NCBI GenBank assembly: GCA_963920765.1
Contig: OY987250.1
Span: 6,944,001 to 7,008,000 of the forward strand
DNA: 64,000 nt
Reading direction: 5' to 3'
DNA from: Ulota crispa
Taxonomy: Eukaryota; Streptophyta; Bryopsida; Orthotrichales; Orthotrichaceae
Below the pieces are notes generated by a model. The model was not told the DNA's origin and searched no databases. It was given only the letters and a program-made list of their open reading frames with translations. Position 1 is the first letter of the stretch. Each line of letters opens with the position of its first letter. Position numbers and translations under genes: made by a program. Of this stretch, positions 45,866-58,471 are shown one piece after another.

Positions 45866-48105
45866 TTTATATGTAAGATCCCTAGTCCTGGTGAAGATGT
45901 TTTGATCCATCTGCGCGATGCTTCTGCCTGGGGTAGTAGAAAGTCTTGATCGTCAAGATTTGGTTTTCTTAGGCACAAGCTCAGTGTGGTGAAATATTCT
46001 GTTACGTGAGAAACTTGTTTATAATCGTGACATTTTAGAACTTTAGTGAACGCCTTTGTAAGTCAATTTGATCACCTATACCAGCCATGATTGCGTGATA
46101 TGATTTTTTTTAGTCACACAAAGAGGAAGTCCTTCTAAAGTCAGGTGAAGTCCATGAACGGCACTTAAATATCATATGCAAAATTCAGAACATGTGAATG
46201 CTAATTGGTGGATTTTAGCCTAGTTTTGACGTCCTAGAGATGAACATTTTGCAATTTGTGCTGAACATTCTCTGATGAGTATCTGTTTGTCTTCTGGAAA
46301 TGTTAGTTCTTCCTTTTGGGTACAGATTTGCTTGTGAGATATCCTTTGTTTCTTATAGATATCCTTCCTTACTGTTGTGGTTTATTTTATCTTGGCTAGT
46401 AATTATAACGGGGTTACTACCACGTAGTTAGAGCCGTCATGTTTGCAACGGAAGACCTATAACTTAAATGCAATTTTGATCAGCCCTGGTATATTTCTAT
46501 GTATCTATATTACTTGCTTGCTCGGATCATAGTTCATGGATCATGGGCATGTTATCTCATTCCATGGATCTCTGGGATGCTGCATGGCCTGTAGTTTTGA
46601 AGTAATTAGACATAAATGTGCTGACTGATCACACAGTTGTAGGAATACTTTATAATTGTGTAATGGCGGCCAACGCAATATTTAAGAATTTGCAAGCAAA
46701 GTTTGACACGCAAGGACTTGAGTCTCCGACCAGATTCCGGCAAGTTGCAGGTTTCAGTCTTTTTAAGTTATATGTAGGGCATAAGAAGCACGCTGTAGGG
46801 TGATTCGTGGGATATGCTATTGTGATTAGTGTGTAGAGTCCATGTGGCATTTATGGTGAATCCTTAAGAGCCAGCTCCAACTCAGGGAGAACTTAGCATA
46901 ACTTACAGGTTCCTGCAATGAAGTTTAGGCGGCTGAGTGACTATTGCCTTTCTGTTGTGGGATTTTGTTGTGGTTTTTATGAACGTTTTGCCTTTGGTGG
47001 CCCAATGTTGGCCCACATTGGGAAACCCCGGAGTACTTTTGTTTTGCAAAATCTTGATGCTTTTTGAAGTTCTTTTTCTTAGTGAGCGCTGAAAGTTTGG
47101 TCTCACCTGTTCTTGTAGGCAAAGAATCAATTTCATTATTGGGATCATAAGGAAATGCAGTTGCTTCTTGTTTCTAGTGTTGCCACTTGTTTCCCTCATC
47201 CGTCCAACTAGGCAAAGTAGCGTTCAACCAATAACAAGTCTCCTTGTTTGCAAAAGCAAAATGATTATTCAACTTTCTAATTGTTTAAAAGAGGTAGTGC
47301 TTGAAGAAAGTTGTGCATAGAAAAAATACAGTTTTTGTGTATGTTAAGAATAATATTTTGGTAGGTCCATGCATTAGTTGCTCCCTTTTCATCCAAAAAT
47401 CTAACTAACTCATTATTTTACAATATGGGTGGAGATGCTCTAAGAATGGACCCATTCAGGGTAAAGGGACTTGCATCACCTATCAACCCATATTGGATTG
47501 TTCTTCAACATCCATGTGTCCTTTTGTTACATACAACTATTTTAAAGATTCTTTGTATTGCTTTTCTTACGTTGTGTATGATATAGATTATCAAAACCCC
47601 GCTTTGCAAATATTCTATAATTAAAAAGAGTAATGAATTGTATTTCAAGGGTAGGGTTGGCATCCTTTATATTGTATTTCAAGAATAGGGATACAAAAGT
47701 AGGGCTAGCACCTCTTTGTCAAATGATTAATTTCGTTTAAAAATAAGATTTGGTAAAGAAACTTTGTTGCAAAGATTCTTGAAGATTTGCTATTTTTAAA
47801 TTTTCTTGAAACTTTGGCATCCATTTTTGAGTTATGTTATGCCAACTTTGCTGTTGGGCAATCATAGTCAATTTCAACAACTATTTTCCATAAATGACCT
47901 CAATTGATAAATATTAGCAAAAATGCCAAAAAATCAGCTTCGTAGGAAATTTACATCATAAACACATAAAAGAAACTGACTTTAAAATTTTTCTTCAATT
48001 TCAAATTTACTAACATACATTGATTATAACAATGTTAAATTCAAGCACGATCAATAGGTCACTGCTTACAACTTTTGTTTATCATTGCATTATCCTTCTT
48101 GACTT
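45866..48105. other. PRP31 3' flank, no gene recognised
   Basis: Probable 3' UTR at the start. Open frames at 46618-46803 (+) and 46650-47199 (-) overlap and lack a family. A GGAGATGCTC/TAA end is at 47431-47443, with no matching left end seen. Confidence 0.45.
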
Positions 48106-49039
48106 TTAACCCCTCAAGGACTAAGCCATTTTTTCAGTGAAAATTACTCAAAACTGCCACTTTGGGGGGTTAGTAAGAAGGTAATTTTTTTTGAAAATCT
48201 AGGAAATCCAATCGTAGGATCTTGCCCTAGATTGGATTACGTACTTGTGGAAAAAAATTAGGTCATTCCGGATGGACATGAGTGAGATATTTACATCTAA
48301 AGTGAAAAGAAAAGTTTCTTTTCATGCTGCCGCAAAATTTCAGAAGCCTGTGACCATTTTTACATGAAAATAATTGCTCTATGCAACTTTGCGCTTTATT
48401 TTCCCCATGTAAGAGATCAAGTTAGGTATGTGTGGGAGAATTTTCAAATCAATTGGAACTACACAACACATAGGAAAAATCAGTAAGTAAAAAGAAGTAG
48501 AGAATGAGTCAAATCACTAAATTGTTAAGAATTTAATTATTAAGATGAAAAATGCAAATCCCAACAGTCATAATGTTGTGATAAACAATCTACATCCTTT
48601 GGTTTTGTTTTTTTTCCAAAATAATAAAAATTGAGTAAAATAAAGGACTTCAAAGTTTATTTTAGAGTAGAGATTCCATAACTACCCACTAACAAAAACT
48701 CCTCATAACTTTCATCTCATTGATTGAAATTGAATGATTCAAAGCTTCTCACCTATAAAAAAATCTAAAGAACCAATTCCAAATTTTAATTTTAAAAAAA
48801 TTAATTTTTAAAGAAGTTTTTGGGCTGCCTGGGCGGGCAATCCTCCCTTGCTTTTCAGATTTTCATGCATAACTTCTTCAATAATTGTTAGAATGAGGAA
48901 AAAATTAAATGCCCACGTAGATCTTTGAATTCCCCACCTTCAATAAAAATTTCAAGAAATCACACAAAATAACTTATCCAAAAGTACATGCCTGAACTCC
49001 CACATGTCCTCAAAGGGACAACAGTCCTTTAGGGTTTAA
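48106..49039. mobile_element. TTAA element L2 (934 bp)
   Basis: Left TTAACCCCTCAAGGACTAAG, right AGTCCTTTAGGGTTTAA. The interior shares long stretches with L4 (52851) in the same orientation: AAAATTGCTCTA-like, GAGAATGAGTCAAATCACTA, AATTGTTAAGAATTTAATTA, CTCATAACTTTCATCTCATT. Confidence 0.75.
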
Positions 49040-49587
49040 GTATATGAACTACCTCAAGAGCCTTCATGTTACTTTGTAGTGAAACATGGTTTCTCTTATC
49101 AACTTTGATTTTAAATTACTTAAGCAACATTGTAAATTTCAAAAAAAATCTTACAAAATGAATCTTGATGCCATTTTTCGGGGACACTGGTTGATCATGT
49201 GATGCTCTAATGCATATTAGTGGGAAAGAAATAATTATAAATTGCTAAATCAGCTACAGTACTATAATGTATACAATTTCAATTATATGAATTTTCTTTA
49301 TGGAATTTCGTTTTGTCCATCGATGTAAAAAACTTAACTTATTTTGTAAGAAAACTAGTGGACCCGTGCATCCTTTGGGCCCACTTCAAACACATAAGTT
49401 AAGGGTGAAGGCTTTAATCATGATTCTTGTGTTGTTTATTTTAATCTTTTAGTCTAATCACACTTATCGTTTTGGTTTATTTTAATTGCTTCTTGCTTGT
49501 TTAATCAAGTCATGTTGTTGCTTATTTTAATCATTTTTTGCTTATTTTAATGGTTTTTGTGACATGTGAGGCTAATCATTTTTTAAA
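49040..49587. other. No gene recognised
   Basis: A+T-rich; TTTAATC and GCTTATTTTAAT words recur at 49436-49560 as a loose tandem repeat. Confidence 0.4.
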
Positions 49588-49973
49588 GGGAATTGATATG
49601 TGCACACCAGGGGTTAACATTTGCACACCCCCTGGGAGGTAAATTGTAGATTTCTACCATCAAAAAGCTAAATTTAAAAATTTTGAATTCAGATTTGGAG
49701 TTAGAGACCATGGTTTACTCTAGAACCATAAAAAAAGTTGCAATTAAACAACACTTAATGGAAAAGCTTAGCTAGGGGACAAAGTGTTACTTTTACTTTT
49801 GTTTGTAAAAAAGATAAGCTTGCAAACTTTTTATGGTTCTAAAGTAAACCATGGTCTCTAAGTCCAAACCTAAATTCAAAATTCTCAAATTCAAATTTTT
49901 GATGGTAGAAATCTACAATTTACCTCCCAAGGGGGTGTGCAAATATCAACCCTGGTGTGCACATATAATTCCC
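49588..49973. mobile_element. Palindromic element D4 (386 bp)
   Basis: Ends GGGAATTGATATGTGCACAC and GTGTGCACATATAATTCCC; the palindromic interior (AGACCATGGTTTACTCTAGA against AAAGTAAACCATGGTCTCTA) is the D1/D2 type. No 9-bp flanking duplication is evident, unlike the other three copies. Confidence 0.8.
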
Positions 49974-50369
49974 TATTGTAATCGTTTTTTTTTTTTATAA
50001 ATGTGGGACATGTGAGGCTTATTTTAATCATTTTTTTAATGTGTGACAAGTGAGATATCAATCTGAAAATTTTAGTGATTATTTTTATCACCCCTCATGG
50101 CCCCATGTATGCCCTAGCCCATACATACATACATACAAACATTTTATCATGGAGCCCCCTCTTAATTTTATCAACCCCCATGGCCCCATGCATGCCCCCC
50201 ATGGCCCATGTGCAATTTTGTCATGCAACCCCTCTTAATTAATACATACATACAGACACCCTGTTCTATTATAAAAAGAAGATATAGTTAATGAAGTTTT
50301 TAACTAAAAACAAAAAACTTTTCAAAGAAACAAAAACAAAAGATTCAAAATATTGCATGCTTCATTTCG

Positions 50370-51232
50370 TAAACCCTAAAGGACCAAGCCTAATTTTTCT
50401 CAAAAACCACTCAAAATTGTCATTTCTAGTCACTTGATTCCAAGAACAAGTTTTTCCAATATTTCACAATTCTAACCATAGAATTTTGCATTGGATTTAT
50501 AAGAGAATACATGGTGAAAGTTTCATGAGGTTTGATTGTGCACATTGAGAGATATGTTCATTTGAAGTTAGTATATACATATATTTTTGACATGTGCCCA
50601 AAATCTTTTGGTATCCTTGACTGCATATTGTATACACTATTTGCAACATGGTTGCTAAGGAAATTTGTTGTACATGCTCTAAATCATGTTTGGCATATCT
50701 CTACAAGTTTTTATGACTGACAAAGACATGAAACACATCCTCCATGGGCTTGCATTGCAAATATGTACTTCAAATTCTCACTACATTGAGTTTTTTTGAA
50801 AACATAATTTTTAAAAGGCACAAAATAAAAACAAAAGCCCAAAAGGCAGACTAGAATATTTTGGGTTCAGACAACCAAAAAAATTGGAAAAAAAATCAAA
50901 TCTCAAGTTGATATTGCAATTGAAAGGTTGATGTATTTATCTAGTACAATACTGCTTTCAATACACTACATTGAAGGTCATGCCTTCATTGGTTGCGTTC
51001 AAAAGAAGTCAATGAAAAAGAGAATGCATGGCTTGCCCCTCCAACTAAGAGTCCTTTATACTCCCTATAACTTTTGAACCATAAATCCAATTTAATATAA
51101 ATTATGCCCCACGTAGCCCTTGCAAAACCCCATCTCAAAAATAGTTTCAAAAATATTGTTCAAAAATCCTAATAGAGTAAGTTTGCCCAAATCCATTTGT
51201 CCTATGTATGGACAATAATCCTTTAGGGATTG
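50370..51232. mobile_element. Degraded TTAA element L3 (about 863 bp)
   Basis: Left TAAACCCTAAAGGACCAAGC, right AATCCTTTAGGGATTG. The inner ends match the TTAA family, but the TTAA itself has mutated at both ends. Part of the interior (about 50930-51130) recurs in reverse orientation near 60880-61090. Confidence 0.55.
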
Positions 51233-52850
51233 AAATACAAAGAAATACAAAAACAAAATAAAATCGTATGCTACAATCGAATTTGACCAAGGTGCATTAA
51301 AATGCTAGAATTTTTTGAAGCTTGATTTTGCATGCCAATGAAGATCAATTTTCCATGACAATTAGTTCCTAAATGGTTCATTGGACAGATTTCGCCCATG
51401 AGATTCTCTAAAGACCAAAAATATTCACGTTTGCTTTCACATTGGAATTTGTGATGAATTTCATAATTATTGGCACTTTAATTTTAATTAGACCTTTTAG
51501 ATGCTTGAGAACAACTTCAAATCCAAATGAAGAAGTTGTAACTTGTACAACCAAACCTTTCATGTATTGTAGACAAAATCTTTTAATGGGCCACACTTGC
51601 ATATATCTAGAAGGAGATAGTGTTTGAATATTTTGGAAAAATGGTGATTGGCAATGTGGCTTCCTCTGCTAATGTTCCCTCAAGAAAGTTGATTGTTCAA
51701 GGTTGACAAAGTCACTTCAAACACCATTTTATTTGATTTTGAGCCCTCTCATGCAAATTAATTTTTTATATTGTTGATACAACAATGCCCCAAAAAGTAT
51801 AGCTTTTTCCATCTTGTGCAAAAGAGATCTTAGTACAATAAATAATAAATAAATCAAAATTTTGAACCTTGTGTAGAAAAACACATATATTGCAAGAAGA
51901 TAAATGCAATGAAGATCACTTAGGGGTTAAAATTGGTTTTATAAAACAAGTTGTTCAAACTCTTCTTCATGCTGGTGCACATGGCTGCCTAACTACGGGT
52001 CTCTAGAATGTGCAATGCACCATAATTATGTTCACGGCTGTTGTAATACAGGAGACATCTCACATGGTTGATTAGAATTAGGGAGGTAGAGTAATTCAAT
52101 TGCAAGTGTAAAACCCAATAGCTAGATCCAATAAATTTGAAACTAATAAACACTCTTTAGAAAAATGTTCAAAAATATATCAACACTCATTGTAAAATGT
52201 TCACCTCTACGACATTAAAATTACAACACAAATTTAGAAAATTCACAAAATGAATCCAACCTCTTCTAAGTTAACTTTTTCATGCAATATTCAAATGTCA
52301 TTTAAAGACTTCACTTAAGTTAAAAAATATGTGCCTAGGTGTGTGATTAAAACCACACCTAATTGTCATATGATCACGGGATTCATGGCTGTTAACACTA
52401 CATGCCTACATCCTCCTTGAATGTTCATATTTTTTACTATATTGTTTTACAAATATGTTATTTACCTCTACTTTGTCAAGTTGGTCATCAAATAAGACCG
52501 AGTCTAATTTTCAAATTTCAATAATTGCTTTGGATGAATGAGTTTTTGTTTGGACAGGACGCAACTCTATTCATCATCCTAGGAAAAGAATGCAGTAGGA
52601 ATTATCCGTGCTCCATTAAAATTTCCAAATAATGCGCTTTTCAATGAATGATTCAAGAAAGAGTCGAAAGACCACTGCTAAAGTGCTATTGGGCTAGAAA
52701 GTTTCAGAGAGGTAGCTTTTTCAATAATAATTCTCAGTCATGCTCATTGCATTGCACTAGTAGAGGTGCTTGGATAAGGCCAATGCCTCCGGAAAAAAAA
52801 AAAAAACATTGACCTCATCCAAAGATTGTAAACAAATACTTCACTTCACA
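51233..52850. other. No gene recognised
   Basis: A+T-rich; open frames at 51408-51627 on opposite strands overlap and mirror one another in coding appearance only. Poly-A tract at 52792-52806 and poly-C at 52851-52860. Confidence 0.4.
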
Positions 52851-53786
52851 CCCCCCCCCCAAAGGTCCAAGCCCCTTTTTCTGTGAAAATCACTAAAAAT
52901 TGCCACTTTGAGAGGAATGAGTAGAAAAGTAGGAAATAAAGTTTGTTTTGCAAATCCAACCATATGATCTTGCCTTAGACTAGAAGAGGTACTTTTGGGA
53001 AACAATCAGGTCATTCTAGATGGAGAGGAAGGAGGTATTTACATTTGAAGTGAAAAAGAAGTTTTTTTTTGTGTTGTCCAAAAAATTCAGAAGCCTTTGA
53101 CCACTCTTACATAAAAAAATTGCTCTATACAAAGTTGAGTTCTAATTTTTCCACGTAGAAGACCAAGTTCGGTATGCGCCGGAGAATTTTTAGATCAATT
53201 GGAACTATACAACACATGGGAAAAAAATAGTAAGTAAAAAGAAATAGAGAATGAGTCAAATCACTAAATTGTTAAGAATTTAATTATTGAAATGAAATAT
53301 GCAAATCCCAACGGTTATAATGTTTTAATAAACAATCTACTTCCTTTAATTTTGTTTTTTTTCCAAAATATTGAAAATTGTGGAAAATAAAGGACTTCAA
53401 AGTTTATTTTAGAGTAGAGGATCCATAATTGCCCACCAACTAAAACATCTCATAACTTTCATCTCATTGACTGAAATTGAATGATTCAAAGCTTCCCACA
53501 TACAAAAAAATCTAAAGAACCAATTTCAAAATTAAAATAATAAAAATAATAATTTAAAGAAGTTTTTGGGTTGCCCGGATTGCCCTCCCTCCTTCGGGCA
53601 GAATTTTTTGCATAACTTCTTTGTCAAATGTCAGTATGACAAAAAATATAGATGCCCTTGTAGGTCTTGAAACTCCCCTCATTCAATAAAAGTTTCAAAA
53701 AATCACATAAACTAGTTTAGCTGTAGCCTATAGGCACATGCCCAAAATCCAATTGTCCCTCAAGGGGACAATTGGGCCTTTAGGGG
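52851..53786. mobile_element. TTAA-family element L4, TTAA lost (about 936 bp)
   Basis: Left CCCCCCCCCCAAAGGTCCAA, right GGGCCTTTAGGGG. It aligns with L2 along its length in the same orientation. The left end has become a C tract and TTAA is absent at both ends, so it is an older copy or its ends were altered. Confidence 0.65.
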
Positions 53787-53953
53787 CTGGGTCCAAGATA
53801 GTCCTAAGTGGGACCTTGACACTATCCAAATATTTCTCTTAAAGCCTAAAACAATCCCAAGAGAGTAGAATCTTGACAGTATCCAAATATTTCTCTTACA
53901 AAGATTGACCTTATCCATGCATCAATGTGTTGGTATATTTCCTTTATAACTTA

Positions 53954-54200
53954 CTCCCACCGTTCCAAAATGATTGTCTTTATTTTTTATTGCAACATTT
54001 TTGTATTACTTTTATAAACTACATCAAAAACAAAATAATTTATATGAATCCAAATTCAATACTATAAGAGTCTATTTAGCTAACAACATGAATTTGTCAA
54101 CATTTTTGAATTGAATACAAGAAAGATTCTATGTGACCTACTCAAAACTAATGAAAAAGTAGAGGATTGAATGTGGACAATCATTTGGGGGCAGCTTGGG
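53954..54200. repeat. Stowaway/mariner-like element (about 250 bp)
   Basis: Left CTCCCACCGTTCCAAAATGA plus TTGTCTTT preceded by TA; right GTGGACAATCATTTGGGGGC is the inverted counterpart (CCAAATGATTGTCCAC). The exact right end is blurred by a G tract at 54200-54210. Confidence 0.5.
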
Positions 54201-55659
54201 GGGGGGGGGTCACACCCCTTTACGATTGGATACCACCTACAACAATGGGGTAATTAAATGGGGGGTATTTAGAGTATTTAAGGTAATTTTTTCCTCCCTT
54301 TCTTTAGATAAAAAGCTACTTTAGTGTATTTTAGGGTATCCTATGCTTATTTCTAAATGGTTATATGACCTAATTTTATAAACCCTGATTTTTTTTACAA
54401 ACACAAAACTATCATAAGAAAAAATTATGTGTATACAACGGGTTTATAGAAGACATTGGCCCGCAAGAAAATAGCGTAAGAATTTAACACATAGCAAGTC
54501 CCTCAAACCATACTTACAAAGCAGCCTTCCTAAACCCTAACCCACTTCTAAAAGTTCAGATTACCCTCAACTACATGCATACTCACAAAACGGCAAACAA
54601 CAAGCTTTGAAGCACTAAACCCTAATTTAGAGAAGAAAATAGGAAAAGAAGAAACCCGGGTAGAGAACAACAAGTAAGTTTGAGCGTGAACTCAAGCTCT
54701 TACTATAGAAAATTGCAGAAAGAACTGAGCGGTAACGCCGACACCATTGTCGTTGGCAAAAGAAGATAAGAAATTCAACCCTAAACTCGCCAACAAAGAA
54801 AACAAATCCAATCTTGAATGCAAACCCTACTAAGCTCACACTCCCGCACTTGCAAGTACAGCGTTGTGAGGAAAATTCTGTAAGGAGGATGAGAAGCTTC
54901 AATTGCACATCACCATCATTGCCACTTTTGGCGCGCTTAGATAATCCGGTGAGAGAAAAACTGCAAACAACAAGAAAGCAATCTCAAATATGAGAATCCT
55001 AAGTGCCAGCAAGAGCAATGGTAAGATTAGCATAACATCATGTAAATAAGCCAGCGTGTAAAGAATCCAATGTGCTCGCCATCACAAACCCTACTCTTGA
55101 GATTCTACAACAGTGTCAGCCTTTGCCAGCACGCTTGACCCTTCTTCAATTACCCTACAACTTGTTGCTAAACCTTAAACTATTACAACTCAAAATCTAA
55201 ATAGAAGAAACCATTTTTCATCCATATTGCTCATGAACTCTAAACCCTACACTCATCCTATTAACTCTTTTAGGATAATCCTATAATTCCCACCTTTTTT
55301 TTCTATAGTATTCTAAAATGGAGGATTATACACCACCCTATTTTACATATAATAAAGCAAGACATATTTTTCCAATGCTATGGTAAATCTTAAAAAGATA
55401 TAAAATTTAGCTCCAATAAATAAAGCTGACCCTAATTTTTATCTCTTGTAGTTTATTAAAAATTGGAGAGTGACCCCCTCGAGAGGGGCGGACGGAAAAT
55501 CTTAATATTCATTCAAGATCAGCACTCATATTCTTACTAATCAAGACACAACATATTTTGGTAACGCAAAACTCACCATAGAATATTAAATAAAAGGAGC
55601 ATTCCATGAAAGGTGGAAATTTGAAAACTTGATTTTGAGGAAAATAGTGACCGTGTTCC
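54201..55659. other. No gene recognised
   Basis: A+T-rich with frequent AACCCTA words (54480-55260). The minus-strand frame 54627-54908 encodes a hydrophobic, Cys/Phe-rich peptide with no recognisable family. Confidence 0.4.
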
Positions 55660-56404
55660 TCAACCCCTCAAGGCCCAGGCAGTGTATTTTGAGCTGTTTG
55701 GTGATTTTGGGCAGGTCACAAAAAATGGGGTTTGCATTTGTTTTTTTATTTTATATTCACACATGAAATATTCAAGGAGTAGCTTTAAGGCCCAACAATT
55801 TTTATAACTTTTGACTACATGGTTTAAAAGTTGTTGCATGATTTCTTGTTTTCTTTGCTTGTCCAAGCAGTCCGGGCAGCTCAAAAACTTCTTTAAAAAT
55901 TACTTTTCAAGTTTGTTTTTTTTTCAAATTTGTTCTTTAGACCTACATATATGTGGGAAGCTTTGAATCATTTAGTTTCCATTAATGAGATGAAAGTTAT
56001 GAGAAGTTTTACTTTGCGGGTACTAGGAGTGGAATGAACCTATCTGCAAACTAAAACTCCTCATAACTTTCATCTCATTAATGGAAGTTGAATGATTTAA
56101 AGCTTCCCACCTATATGTAGGTCTAAAGAAAAAATTTGAAAAAAAAAAAACAAATTTGAAAAGTAATTTTTAAAGAAGCTTTTGAGCCGCCCAGATTGCC
56201 CGAACGAGCAAAGAAAATAGCAAATCAGGCAATAACTTTTGAACCATATAGTCAAAAGTTATGAAAATTGTTGGGCCTTAAAGCTAATCCTTGGGTACTT
56301 ATGTGTGAAAATAAAATAAAAAACAAATGCAAAACCCATTTGTTGTGACCTGCCCAAAATCACCAGACAGCTCAAAATACGCTACCTAGGCCTTGAGGGG
56401 TTAA
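55660..56404. mobile_element. TTAA-family foldback L5 (745 bp)
   Basis: Left TCAACCCCTCAAGGCCCAGG, right CCTAGGCCTTGAGGGGTTAA. The two halves are reverse complements along almost the full length, centred near 56035 (CTCATAACTTTCATCTCATT against AATGAGATGAAAGTTATGAG). Arm sequence is shared with L2 and L4, so it looks like two L2 end halves joined head to head. Confidence 0.8.
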
Positions 56405-57160
56405 CCCCTAAGCGCCCAAAGTTTTTCACCAAAATGAGGGTTTTTGGAGGCCTACAACTTTGATACATCATATCTCAATCAATTGGTTGATCCACAAAAA
56501 GTGACCATTGAAAACAATGGAACACCTACTTGGAAAAGGGCTTGCAAACTTTGGAGACTATTGACCGTGAGAGATGGGAGATTATGACATTTGATCAAAC
56601 AACATGTGATGGCAAAATCTCATTTTTTGGCAAGTAAGTGTTGTTTGTTGATTTTTACAAAATTCTATAAGCCCTTGATTCATCTCAAATTTTGTGGATA
56701 GCAAGATTAGATGTGAATGCACACACTTGCAAATTATCAAAAATAATACTTCTTTGAATGCTAAGTTTGAGGGTTTCAAACTGCAATGGCGTGGAAAATG
56801 ATGTCCGTTAGAGTTGGTGAGAATTACCTTGAAATAGGTTTAGAACATGTTTAAATCCTTACTAGTGAATTCCTTGCTACCACAAAACACATTGGAAGGA
56901 AGTTTGCAAGGGATATTGGCCGGTTGCAGCTTGTAAGATGCTCCATGCCACCTAGTCGCGTATGGTGTTCCATGCAATCATGACTCCCTAGCTACTTGTA
57001 CAACATTTGACTTGACTTGCCATTACCTCATTTGCAAGGACTACTTGAATATCTTGATAATTGTAGTTTATTGCAAAGTAAAAAAATTAGATCTAGTTCC
57101 CCAAAACCCCCATTGAAATTGTGAGCGATAGGATCCTAGCGTGGGGCTCTCATGGGTTAG
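56401..57160. mobile_element. TTAA-family element L6 (about 760 bp), tentative
   Basis: Starts TTAACCCCTAAGCGCCCAAA at the TTAA that ends L5, and may end at CATGGGTTAG (57151-57160), where L7 begins. The interior shows no relation to other copies that I can see. Confidence 0.4.
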
Positions 57161-58471
57161 CTCCTAAATGACCAAACCTCCTTTTTTAGCAACATAGCAA
57201 TTTTGGGCAAGTACTTGTGATTGGAGCTTTTCATATTTTAGGCTAAAATTATAATAGAATGTGGAACAAGGTTTATTTTTCATATGCACTAAATTTCATG
57301 ACATTTGGAATTACGAGTAAAAAGTTATGGCCTAATATTTTGTTTTTTTCAATTGGCGGGCAGCTTGGGCAGAATTTTAAAAATACATTTTTTCAAAAAC
57401 AAAATTTTCAAATTGGTTTATGAGATTTAAGGTAGGAGCACCCATGGGTGTCACGTCCCCATGGCCATCAGTGACAAAGTAAAGGAGTCATAAGTAGAAA
57501 AGCAAATGGTTATGGGTATTTAAGTGATAGTTATGGGTGACAAAGTGATGGTTGTGGGTGACTGGCATGACGGTTTTGAGTACCCATCTCACTATTTAAG
57601 AATCAACAAGCCTTGTTTTTAGCATATCTTACACATGGTTCCTACAATTTTAGTGATTTTGGACTTTGAAAAATCTTTGTGAACAAATGCTTGCATTTGG
57701 AACATTGAAATTGATGCTAATACTTTTGGTTTCCACTTCTTAACTTACAATAATTTTTCAAAGTTAGTCAATTGTTTTACCTACTTTAAAACCCTTTGTT
57801 CCACACATAAGGGTGCGCCTACCTTATGTGAATGCAGGAAGCTTTTAATCATTCCATTTTGATCAACAAGATGAAAGTTATGAGGATTTTTTGTTTGCGG
57901 GCAGTTATGGATTCTCTACTCTAAAATAAATTTTGAAGTCCTTTATTTTACTCAATTTTCAACATTTTGGAAACAAACAAAACCAAAGGATGAATATTGT
58001 TTATTACAACATTACAACCATTGGGATTGGCATTTTTCATTTCCATAATTAAATTCTTAATTTTTTTGTGTTTTGAATCATTCTACTTCTTTTTACTTAC
58101 TAAATTTTTTTCCATATGTTATACAACTCCAAATGATTTGAAACATTTTTGACATGTACGTTACTTAGGTGGGATAAGGAATTTAGAGAAGCACCACCCA
58201 CATGGCATTTTTTCCTTAGGAATTTCACCTTTTGAAGGGTAGCTGCCCAATTTCTCATAAGACATTTTTGAATGTTCAACCCATTCTAACTTCCAATCCA
58301 CGTGGTGGAAAACTTTGAAATTTTTTCCACATCTTCTAAAACTATTCTTCTACAAGATCCTACAGTCACATATGCATAAAAATGTTTTTGTCTTCAAATT
58401 TGGTTGATGCTCTAAAAATGACAGTTTTGGAAGCTTTTGGTGAAAACTTTGCTCGGTCCTTTAGGAGTTAA
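57157..58471. mobile_element. TTAA element L7 (about 1315 bp with nested MITE)
   Basis: Left TTAGCTCCTAAATGACCAAA, right GGTCCTTTAGGAGTTAA. The right half is the reverse complement of L2-type interior (AGATGAAAGTTATGAGG, TGGATTCTCTACTCTAAAAT). It is interrupted at 57428-57826 by another repeat. Confidence 0.65.
57428..57826. repeat. MITE C3 nested in L7
   Basis: Ends TAAGGTAGGAGCACCCATGG and AAGGGTGCGCCTACCTTA are inverted and of the C1/C2 end type, but the interior is different, with repeated GTGATGGTTGTGGGTGAC-like words at 57515-57570. Confidence 0.5.
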
